This document shows positions 7,462 to 13,379 of a stretch of 13,379 bases of DNA, piece by piece. The DNA is from Deltaproteobacteria bacterium. GTDB taxonomy: Bacteria > Myxococcota_A > UBA9160 > PR03. The notes beneath the pieces were generated by a model, which made no database searches, had not been told where the DNA came from, and saw only the letters and a program-made list of their open reading frames with translations. The position numbers and the translations under genes are program-made. Every line of letters begins with the position of its first letter. Position 1 is the stretch's first letter. The stretch is taken from NCBI GenBank assembly GCA_018262315.1, contig JAGSPS010000044.1, forward strand, positions 1 to 13,379, in the 5' to 3' direction.

Positions 7462-9105
7462 TCACTCCAGATACCCGAGCGCTCGCAGTCGTGCTGCGAC
7501 GCGGGCTTCTTCTTCCGCAGAGTAGGGCAGAGGCGTGACCGGATGCCCGCCGTGCGCCGCATCGCACGCCGAGTCGCACGCCGAGTCGGGCTCGATGGCC
7601 AGCCCGCGCAGCACGATCCCCGCGACCTGCACAATCGACACGGGCCGCTCTCCTCGCGGGTTCGTCGCGAGCCAGATGCCGGTGCGACGATGGGTGCCAT
7701 TCATGCCGCGACCGCGCCCGCCCGCGAGTTCGTCGTCGGCGAGCGCGCGCAGCGCGCCGATCGCGGGGCGGTCCCAGGGCGTCGCCACCAGCGAGTGCAG
7801 ATAGCCGCGCTCGTGGCCGAGTTCGAGCACGACGTCCGGCGCGCGCGTGGCGAACGGGCCGTCGTAGAGTTCTTCGCGGGGCAGCGCGCGCGCCACGACG
7901 GAACCTCCCCCCGCGGCTGCGTCGAGTTTCCATTCGAGCAGCGCGTCGATCACGTCGCGGCGCACGCGCTCGTAGTCGGCGCGCGCCACCGAGCCCGCCG
8001 CCTCGCGTCCGGCGAGATTGATCCATACGCCGGGCTGCGTGTTCACTTCCTCGGAGAACGCAGCGGTGCGGCGCCACGCCATCCCGCCGAAGCGCGCGGC
8101 GCTCTCGAGTCGCGCGGCGGAGCTGCGCAAACGGCGGAAGGCCTTCTGTGCGACACGCGGCGGGAGCACGTGAAGGGCAAGGTCGCGCGCACGACGGGCG
8201 ACGGTGTCGAGCGATCCATGGGTGCCGCGCGCGAGCAGCCCGCAATCCGCGAGGCGCCGGTTCACGTGCACGACGCGTCGCGAGGCGCCGCCCTGGCCGT
8301 GGTCCGAGACGACGAAGCACGGGGCGTCTTCGCCGAACGCAGCGCGCAGCGCACCGGCGGCAGCATCGAGTTGCTCGTAGATCGCGGCGAGCGCTCCCTT
8401 GCGCGTGTCCGACGCGGCTGGATCGTGGCGCGGCGACGCCGCGTCGTGATCGCGCCAGTAGTGGTGCGCGACGGTGTCACTCTCGGCGAACACCACCACC
8501 ATCAGCTCGGGATCGCGACCCGCCTCGCGCAGTTGGCGCAACGCCTCGAGCGCGAAGGCGGTCTTGCGCTCGATGCGCGACAGCAGCGTTGCGACGGCGC
8601 GTTCGTGCCAGCCGTCGGCGCGCGCGGCTTCGTCGAGGTCGGGCACCATCCACGGTCCGACGCGCGCTGCGACACGGGAATAGAGCGCGGGGTCGCTCGC
8701 GGCGGCGGCTTCGCTACCCGTCGAGACGGGCGCATCGAAACCGGGGACGAGCAGGCCGTCGACGCGATCGGGAGGGAAGGTCGCCGGCACGCCGAGGCAG
8801 AGCACGCGCCGGCCCGCGCGCGAGGCGCGCGTCCAGAACGGTTCACCCGCGCGATCCGCCGCGTTCACGAAGCGGATGCGGTAGGCACCCTGCTGTTTCT
8901 GCGTGAAGTCGAAGATGCCGTGTCGGCCTGGGGCGAGCCCGGTCGCAAACGAAGACCATGCGGGGAAGCTCATCGGCGGCGTCGTGCTCGGCAGCGGCGC
9001 GGCGCCTCCGTCGCGCAGCCAGGCAGCGAGGTTCGGCAACCCTCCGGCGTTGGCGAGTGGACGCACGACGTCCCAGTCCGCGCCGTCGAGACCGAGGACG
9101 AGCAC
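7462..9105 (-). CDS. Alkaline phosphatase superfamily (type I phosphodiesterase-like) protein
   Basis: This protein of 547 residues belongs to the two-metal phosphodiesterase/phosphatase superfamily that includes NPPs and uncharacterised bacterial homologues. Metal- and substrate-site residues are visible: Asp7 in LGLDGADW, the nucleophile region PPMSFPAWSSFATG (about 43-56), ESDTVAHHYW with Asp210 and His214, SDHGQG with Asp268 and His269, and GTHRRTG with His472. By alignment with NPPs the nucleophile is Ser46, where most relatives have Thr. No signal peptide or membrane helix is seen, so the enzyme should be cytosolic. The C-terminal EEEARVAARLRALGYLE is a typical ending of this family. 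A GTG at 9105 starts immediately before LVLGLDG; a CTG at 9117 with a well-spaced AAGGAG may be the real start. It lies between idh and two glycosyltransferases, which suggests a role in glycan metabolism. The substrate is unknown. Confidence 0.85.
   Translation of the reverse strand: MLVLGLDGADWDVVRPLANAGGLPNLAAWLRDGGAAPLPSTTPPMSFPAWSSFATGLAPGRHGIFDFTQKQQGAYRIRFVNAADRAGEPFWTRASRAGRRVLCLGVPATFPPDRVDGLLVPGFDAPVSTGSEAAAASDPALYSRVAARVGPWMVPDLDEAARADGWHERAVATLLSRIERKTAFALEALRQLREAGRDPELMVVVFAESDTVAHHYWRDHDAASPRHDPAASDTRKGALAAIYEQLDAAAGALRAAFGEDAPCFVVSDHGQGGASRRVVHVNRRLADCGLLARGTHGSLDTVARRARDLALHVLPPRVAQKAFRRLRSSAARLESAARFGGMAWRRTAAFSEEVNTQPGVWINLAGREAAGSVARADYERVRRDVIDALLEWKLDAAAGGGSVVARALPREELYDGPFATRAPDVVLELGHERGYLHSLVATPWDRPAIGALRALADDELAGGRGRGMNGTHRRTGIWLATNPRGERPVSIVQVAGIVLRGLAIEPDSACDSACDAAHGGHPVTPLPYSAEEEARVAARLRALGYLE
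7562..7585. repeat. 12-bp tandem duplication inside the phosphatase gene
   Basis: The unit tcgcacgccgag occurs twice in direct succession. On the minus strand it yields a repeated four-residue Ser-Ala-Cys-Asp unit near the C-terminus of the phosphatase. The unit length is a multiple of three, so the frame is kept. It looks like a recent slippage event in a tail region. Confidence 0.8.
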
Positions 9106-9114
9106 CCGCCCAGA

Positions 9115-9129
9115 CAGGACCGACTCTCC

Positions 9130-9131
<2 letters not shown>
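9115..9131 (-). promoter_or_regulatory. Ribosome binding site and possible CTG start of the phosphatase gene
   Basis: AAGGAG lies at 9126-9131 and overlaps the TAA stop of idh (9130-9132). The next candidate start with good spacing is CTG at 9115-9117, 8 bases away, while the GTG at 9105 is 20 bases away. Use of CTG would add Leu-Ser-Gly-Arg (start read as Met) before VLVLGLDG, which fits the usual short lead-in of this family. The evidence is spacing only. Confidence 0.45.
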
Positions 9132-10143
<1,012 letters not shown>

Positions 10144-10240
10144 GACTGGGTCCGCCTCCTATGTTGCCCCGCCTTCATAGCCCCCAACCGCGACCCGAGC
10201 AGGCCCTTCGGCGCTCCCGGGTCCTCCGGGAGAGACAGCG
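10144..10240. promoter_or_regulatory. Divergent promoter region between idh and rplC
   Basis: The 97 bases separate two divergently read genes, so promoters for both should lie here. I cannot assign convincing -35/-10 boxes in this GC-rich DNA. It contains the idh ribosome site and a hairpin next to the rplC start, listed separately. No small gene is apparent. Confidence 0.6.
10214..10232 (+). promoter_or_regulatory. Hairpin in the rplC leader that contains its ribosome site
   Basis: The arms are ctcccgg (10214-10220) and ccgggag (10226-10232), a perfect 7-bp GC-rich stem with a 5-base loop. The right arm includes the GGGAG that serves as ribosome site for the GTG at 10241 (8-base spacing). 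In mRNA the stem could hide the site. Regulation is inferred; a fortuitous GC-rich inverted repeat is the alternative. Confidence 0.5.
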
Positions 10241-10882
10241 GTGGCAATCGAACTTCTCTGTCGCAAGCTCGGCATGACCCGCATCTTCACGGAGAAGGGC
10301 GAGGCGATCCCGGTGACCGTCCTCGAGGCGGGGCCCAATTTCGTCGTCCAGAAGAAGACCGAGAAGACGGACGGCTACTCGGCGCTCCAGCTCGGCTTCG
10401 GCGAGAAGAGGCGCAAGGTGACCTCGAAGCCGATGCTCGGTCACTTCGAGAAGGCGAAGATTGCGCCGCAGCGGCACCTGCACGAGTCGCGGGTCGGCGC
10501 CGAGGATGCCGCGGCCTACGAAGCCGGTCAGGAGGTGAAGGTCGACATCTTTACCCAGGGCCAGCGCGTGGACGTCGTCGGCACGAGCAAGGGCCGCGGC
10601 ACGGCGGGCGTCGTGAAGCGCCACAAGTTCCAGATGCAGAAGTGGACGCACGGCACCCACGAGGGCTTCCGTTCGCCGGGCTCGATCGGTCCCGGCACCT
10701 GGCCGGCGCATGTGATCAAGGGCCTGCGCATGGCGGGTCGCATGGGAAACGAGCAGGTCACGACCCGCAATGTCGAGATCGTGCGCATCGACGCCGACAA
10801 GAACCTGCTGCTGGTCCGCGGCTCCGTGCCCGGCGCCAACGACGGACTGGTTCGCGTGCGAACCGCCGTCGCCCCGCACTAG
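10241..10882 (+). CDS. rplC: 50S ribosomal protein L3 (uL3), isolated from the S10 cluster
   Basis: A 213-residue protein of normal L3 length. L3 binds the 3' part of 23S rRNA early in assembly and sends a long loop towards the peptidyl-transferase centre. Sequence marks are RKLGMTRIFTEKGEAIPVTVLEAGP (about 8-32), YSALQLGFGEK, FQMQKWTHGTHE, and KGLRMAGRMGNEQVT then NLLLVRGSVPGA near the C-terminus. The loop tip reads PGSIGPGTWPAHVIKG, where E. coli has Asn149 and Gln150 (the latter methylated by PrmB); these positions are Gly and Thr here, with Trp next to them. A GTG start with GGGAG eight bases upstream is used. Usually rplC sits between rpsJ and rplD; here it is flanked by divergent idh and by rlmE. 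It may be the only L3 gene, relocated, or a second copy. Confidence 0.95.
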   Translation: MAIELLCRKLGMTRIFTEKGEAIPVTVLEAGPNFVVQKKTEKTDGYSALQLGFGEKRRKVTSKPMLGHFEKAKIAPQRHLHESRVGAEDAAAYEAGQEVKVDIFTQGQRVDVVGTSKGRGTAGVVKRHKFQMQKWTHGTHEGFRSPGSIGPGTWPAHVIKGLRMAGRMGNEQVTTRNVEIVRIDADKNLLLVRGSVPGANDGLVRVRTAVAPH

Positions 10883-10921
10883 CAAACGAGCCCCCGATCT
10901 AAGCCGCCCCGTCCCCAGCCT

Positions 10922-10934
10922 CCCCGGCGCGGGG
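10922..10934 (+). terminator. Short GC hairpin after rplC, doubtful terminator
   Basis: CCCCG (10922-10926) pairs with CGGGG (10930-10934) across a 3-base loop, followed by tctt. The stem is short and there is no real T run, so an intrinsic terminator is only weakly supported. Confidence 0.22.
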
Positions 10935-10947
10935 TCTTCCCGGTAGT

Positions 10948-10979
10948 CTGCGGAAATCATGAACTGCGGAAATCATGAA
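10948..10979 (+). repeat. 16-bp tandem duplication covering the rlmE start
   Basis: The unit ctgcggaaatcatgaa occurs at 10948-10963 and again at 10964-10979 with no mismatch. Each copy carries an ATG in the same local context. Because 16 is not a multiple of three, only the second ATG (10975) is in the rlmE frame. Confidence 0.93.
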
Positions 10980-10985
10980 GAGTGA
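10959..10985 (+). CDS. Possible 8-codon leader ORF overlapping the rlmE start
   Basis: The ATG in the first copy of the 16-bp repeat opens a frame reading Met-Asn-Cys-Gly-Asn-His-Glu-Glu and a TGA stop. It overlaps the first 11 bases of rlmE in another frame. Its upstream context is as good (or as poor) as that of the rlmE ATG. It may act as a decoy or a coupling leader, or not be translated. No family similarity can be expected for so short a peptide. Confidence 0.3.
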   Translation: MNCGNHEE

Positions 10986-11571
10986 GCGGAAGGACGCGTT
11001 TCATCAGCGGGCCAAGCGCGAGGGCTATCGCTCGCGTGCGGCCTATAAACTCGACGAACTCCAGCGCGGCCACCGGCTGCTGCGAGCCGGCGACCGGGTC
11101 GTCGATCTCGGTTGTTGGCCTGGTGGCTGGCTGCAAGTGGCGGCGGAGGCCGTGGGGCCGAGTGGTCGCGTGGTGGGCGTCGATCTGGCCGCGATCGAAC
11201 CGCCAATCCATTCTGAGACCGTGATCGCATTCCAGGCGGATCTCACGGAACCGGGCGTTGCTGCAAGGATTCTCGATTCGCTGGGCGGTCCGGCTGATGT
11301 AGTGCTGTCCGACGCGGCGCCGAAGCTGACCGGCATTCGAGCGACCGACCGCGCGCACGAGGAGACGCTGCTCGAAGCGATCGAGGCGCTCTTGCCCACC
11401 CTGCTACGGCAGGGCGGGACGCTCGTCGTGAAGCTCCTCGAAGGCCCCGAAGCCCAGGCGATCGCGAAGCGCCTGCAAAAGCGCTTCGCCTCCGCACGCA
11501 TCACCACCTCTCAGGCAACCCGCAAAGGAAGCACCGAGAAGTACCTGATCGCCCGCGAGTGCCTCCGTTGA
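10975..11571 (+). CDS. rlmE: 23S rRNA (uridine-2552-2'-O) methyltransferase RlmE
   Basis: A 198-residue SAM-dependent enzyme (FtsJ/RrmJ family) that methylates the 2'-oxygen of U2552 in the A-loop of 23S rRNA late in 50S assembly. The catalytic K-D-K-E tetrad is visible: Lys25 in AAYKLDE, Asp113 in SDAAP, Lys153 in VVKLLEG and Glu188 in STEKYL. The SAM-binding glycine loop is DLGCWPGGW (about 44-52), and RVVGVDL follows. The N-terminal RSRAAYKLDE and C-terminal RKGSTEKYLIA are RlmE signatures. The ATG at 10975 is used because it opens the conserved frame; its ribosome site is poor (GGA only). It begins 92 bases after rplC on the same strand and converges on rimO. The assignment is firm; FtsJ-like methyltransferases acting on tRNA are the only alternative, and length and motifs favour RlmE. 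Confidence 0.94.
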   Translation: MKSERKDAFHQRAKREGYRSRAAYKLDELQRGHRLLRAGDRVVDLGCWPGGWLQVAAEAVGPSGRVVGVDLAAIEPPIHSETVIAFQADLTEPGVAARILDSLGGPADVVLSDAAPKLTGIRATDRAHEETLLEAIEALLPTLLRQGGTLVVKLLEGPEAQAIAKRLQKRFASARITTSQATRKGSTEKYLIARECLR

Positions 11572-11572
11572 C

Positions 11573-11624
11573 TTGGGGACGTTCCTGGCCGCGTTGACTT
11601 TGTTGACTTCAGGAACGTCCCCAA
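11573..11624. repeat. Palindromic REP-like element between rlmE and rimO
   Basis: The arms ttggggacgttcctg (11573-11587) and caggaacgtccccaa (11610-11624) are perfect 15-bp inverted repeats around a 22-base centre. The octamer gttgactt occurs three times at 11567-11574, 11593-11600 and 11602-11609. The centre is AT-richer than the surroundings. It starts one base after the rlmE stop and its right arm encodes the last codons of rimO. The arms begin with T and end with A, so there is no U tract after the stem in either direction, which argues against a classical intrinsic terminator. It may still end or stabilise both convergent transcripts. A dispersed REP/MITE-like repeat is the best guess. 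Confidence 0.75.
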
Positions 11625-12973
11625 AGCAACTCGGCGGTGAGGTCGGGGCCGTGGACGCCGGTGATGCGGGCGCGGAGGAGGTCGCCGGTCTTCGCGGCGC
11701 CGCGCAGCAGAACATTGCCGTCGATCTCGGGGGCCTGGGAGCGCATGCGCGCAACGGCGCGATCGCGACCGCCCGCGTCGACCAGCACCTCGACCTCGCG
11801 ACCGATCAGCTCCGCCAGCTTCTCGGCTTGTAGCTCGCGCAGCAGATCGAGGAGCGCGCGCTGGCGTTCGCGCGCGGCGCGCTTCGAAACCTTGCCCGGC
11901 AAGTCGCGCGCCGCCGTGCCCTCTTCGTCCGAGTATCGGAACACCCCGACGCGGTCGAAACGGGTTTCGCGAACGAACTCGCATAGGCTCTCGAAGTCGG
12001 CATCGGTCTCTCCGGGGAAGCCGACGATGAACGTGGTGCGGATCGCGAGCTCGGGGATCCCAGCGCGCAAGCGCTCGACGAGGCGACGCTGGCGATCCGC
12101 CGTCGTGCCGCGCTTCATCGCGCGCAGCATCGCGTCGCTGGCGTGCTGGAGCGGAACGTCGACATAGGGCAGTACGCGTCGGCCGCTCGCGAGCACCTCG
12201 ATCAACTCGTCGGTCACCGCGCTCGGGTAGAGATAGAGCAGGCGGATCCAATCGAGGCCCTCGACGTCGTCGAGACGGCGGAGCACCGCGTCGAGTCGTG
12301 GCCGACCCGCCAGATCCTTCCCCCATGAGGTCGAATCCTGCGCGACGAGGTTCAGCTCGCGAACGCCTGCCGCCGCGAGTTGGCGGGCCTCCGCTTCGAG
12401 CGATTCGAGCGAGCGACTCTGGAAGCGACCGCGAATCGCCGGGATCGCGCAGAAGGCGCAGATCCGGTCGCAGCCCTCGGCGATCTTCAGGTAGGCGCTG
12501 TGGGTGGGTCCGACCAGGATGCGCGGGTCGCGCGCCTCGTAGAGATAGGTGCGGCCCGACTCGACGTAGACGCCGCCCTTTCGGCCGGCGAGCGCGCCGT
12601 CCAGGATCTCGGCGATGCGCGGGAACTCGCCGGTCCCGACGAACGCGTCGACTTCGGGCAGCTCCCTGGAGAGTTCGCCGCCGTAGCGTTGTGGCAGGCA
12701 GCCCGCGACGACGAGCGCTCGCAGCCGGCCGGTCTCGCGCAGCTCGGCGACCGCGAGGATCGCGTCGATCGACTCCTGCCGCGCGCTCTCGATGAACGAG
12801 CAGGTGTTGATGACGACGACGTCCGCGTCGTCGATGCGCTCGGCCAGCGCATAGCCGCCGAGCGCGAGCGTGCCCAGCATCACCTCGCTGTCGACCTGGT
12901 TCTTGGGGCAACCAAGCGATCGGAAGTACACGGACGCCTTGGCGCCGGCGAGTTGCTGGGGAGGGGCAGTCAC
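11609..12973 (-). CDS. rimO: Ribosomal protein S12 methylthiotransferase RimO
   Basis: A 454-residue radical-SAM enzyme that adds a methylthio group to the conserved aspartate of ribosomal protein S12. The N-terminal domain has three cysteines for the auxiliary 4Fe-4S cluster: Cys22 in SLGCPKNQVDSE, Cys58 in INTCSFIESA and Cys92 in VAGCLPQRY. The radical-SAM motif CDRICAFC has Cys168, Cys172 and Cys175. Further marks are NLVAQDSTSWG, VPLQHASD, FIVGFPGET and RYSDEEGTAA, and a C-terminal TRAM domain from about 385. SLGCPKNQVDSEVM and the spacing separate it from MiaB. I used GTG at 12973 although no good ribosome site precedes it; an in-frame GTG at 12931, with AAGG upstream, would begin just before the first conserved strand. 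The final residues LWGRS are encoded by the palindromic element downstream. Confidence 0.95.
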   Translation of the reverse strand: MTAPPQQLAGAKASVYFRSLGCPKNQVDSEVMLGTLALGGYALAERIDDADVVVINTCSFIESARQESIDAILAVAELRETGRLRALVVAGCLPQRYGGELSRELPEVDAFVGTGEFPRIAEILDGALAGRKGGVYVESGRTYLYEARDPRILVGPTHSAYLKIAEGCDRICAFCAIPAIRGRFQSRSLESLEAEARQLAAAGVRELNLVAQDSTSWGKDLAGRPRLDAVLRRLDDVEGLDWIRLLYLYPSAVTDELIEVLASGRRVLPYVDVPLQHASDAMLRAMKRGTTADRQRRLVERLRAGIPELAIRTTFIVGFPGETDADFESLCEFVRETRFDRVGVFRYSDEEGTAARDLPGKVSKRAARERQRALLDLLRELQAEKLAELIGREVEVLVDAGGRDRAVARMRSQAPEIDGNVLLRGAAKTGDLLRARITGVHGPDLTAELLWGRS

Positions 12974-12994
12974 GGGCTCGCGAACCTAGCAGGG

Positions 12995-13006
12995 GCGACG
13001 CGTCGC
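12995..13006. promoter_or_regulatory. 12-bp perfect palindrome, candidate operator
   Basis: gcgacgcgtcgc is its own reverse complement and lies in the rimO/VOC divergent gap. Its position suits a regulator site, but GC-rich DNA produces such dyads by chance, so this is tentative. Confidence 0.3.
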
Positions 13007-13014
13007 AGTACCAT

Positions 13015-13029
13015 CGGCGGGTCCCGCCG
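13015..13029. promoter_or_regulatory. 15-bp inverted repeat just upstream of the VOC gene
   Basis: Half-sites cggcggg (13015-13021) and cccgccg (13023-13029) flank a single central t. It ends five bases before the VOC ribosome site. With a one-base centre it is better read as a DNA dyad for a dimeric protein than as an RNA hairpin. Function is inferred from position. Confidence 0.35.
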
Positions 13030-13045
13030 CGCTGGAGGAAGATTC

Positions 13046-13379
13046 TTGGCAGGCCGACCGTTCCGCGTCCTCGGATTGCAGCAGATCGCCGTCGGCGCCC
13101 GCGAGAAGGCGCCGCTGCGGCGACTCTGGATCGACCTCCTCGGGCTCACGCCGCGCGGAACCTTCCGAAGCGAGCGAGAGAACGTCGACGAGGACATCGC
13201 GGCCGCGGGCTCCGGTCCGTTCGCGGTCGAAGTGGACCTGATGCAGCCGATCGATCCCGAGGGTCGGCCGCGGGTGCACGATCCCGCGCTGAACCATGTC
13301 GGGCTGTGGGTGGACGATCTGGCGGCCGCGGTCGCCTGGCTCGGTCAGGCCGGTGTGCGCTTCACGCCGGGCGGAATTC
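13046..13379 (+). CDS. VOC (glyoxalase) family metalloenzyme, N-terminal part (cut by right edge)
   Basis: About 111 residues are visible. The frame opens with TTG at 13046, supported by GGAGGA at 13034-13039. It begins LAGRPFRVLGLQQIAVGARE, then LRRLWIDLLGLTPRGTFRSERENVDED, GPFAVEVDLMQP and LNHVGLWVDDLAAAVAWL. This is a vicinal-oxygen-chelate fold: two beta-alpha-beta-beta-beta halves around a metal. Candidate metal ligands are Gln in the first strand, Glu in AVEVDL and His in LNHVGLWV. The long FRSERENVDED insert and EVDLMQP are typical of VOC proteins often labelled lactoylglutathione lyase-like. Whether it isomerises methylglyoxal adducts or does something else cannot be told from half a sequence. 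It is divergent from rimO with a short gap containing two dyads. Confidence 0.82.
   Translation, partial: MAGRPFRVLGLQQIAVGAREKAPLRRLWIDLLGLTPRGTFRSERENVDEDIAAAGSGPFAVEVDLMQPIDPEGRPRVHDPALNHVGLWVDDLAAAVAWLGQAGVRFTPGGI

Larger units (their letters stand above)
12974..13045. promoter_or_regulatory. Divergent promoter region between rimO and the VOC gene
   Basis: These 72 bases must hold promoters or leaders for both genes. I cannot place -10/-35 boxes with confidence. Two dyads listed separately lie within it, and the VOC ribosome site GGAGGA is at 13034-13039. Confidence 0.55.

Noticed and set aside
7460..8320. Upstream extension of the GT2 frame to 8320
   Set aside because: The extension overlaps the phosphatase gene in a different frame and is Arg-rich without motifs. 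The ATG at 7459 has a good ribosome site.
11573..11624. Classical intrinsic terminator for rlmE and rimO
   Set aside because: The stem is strong but has no T run after it in either direction, so it is listed as a palindromic repeat instead.
13374..13379. Window ends exactly on an EcoRI site (GAATTC)
   Set aside because: This might reflect a cloned fragment, but another EcoRI site at 9539-9544 is uncut and the left end has none. It says nothing about biology.

Overview
This is a GC-rich, gene-dense stretch of what looks like a Gram-negative chromosome. It carries an RND efflux pump with a lipoprotein adaptor, so an outer membrane is implied. The protein sequences have a deltaproteobacterial/Myxococcota-like feel, but this is an impression and not a database result. 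I see no tRNA, rRNA, CRISPR array, integrase, transposase or phage gene. The window is mostly housekeeping and envelope functions.

Layout. Positions 1-10143 are all on the minus strand and read from right to left. The order is an NAD-type isocitrate dehydrogenase, a cytosolic alkaline-phosphatase-superfamily enzyme, a family-2 glycosyltransferase, a GT-B (family-4-like) glycosyltransferase, an RND efflux permease, its periplasmic adaptor, and the N-terminal third of the repair factor Mfd, which is cut by the left edge. Several junctions are tight: a 4-base ATGA overlap between permease and adaptor, 2 bases between phosphatase and GT2, and a ribosome site overlapping the idh stop codon. The first four genes at least look like one transcription unit, possibly extending through the pump. 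The 10144-10240 gap is a divergent promoter region.

To its right, on the plus strand, lie an isolated gene for ribosomal protein L3 (rplC, without rpsJ, rplD or rplW around it) and then rlmE/ftsJ, which methylates U2552 of 23S rRNA. A 52-bp inverted repeat fills the space between rlmE and the convergent minus-strand rimO gene, which methylthiolates ribosomal protein S12. A short divergent gap with two palindromes then leads to a glyoxalase/VOC-family gene cut by the right edge.

How the genes relate. Three genes (rplC, rlmE, rimO) concern the ribosome, and the first two act near the peptidyl-transferase A-site. The phosphatase and the two glycosyltransferases probably serve a glycan or polyprenyl-phosphate-linked surface pathway. 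The pump exports toxic compounds but lacks a local outer-membrane channel gene. I do not see a clearly new multi-gene system. The most unusual points are the orphan rplC with a hairpin that contains its ribosome site, the 16-bp tandem duplication that duplicates the rlmE start, the palindromic element that supplies the last codons of rimO, and a possible CTG start for the phosphatase gene.
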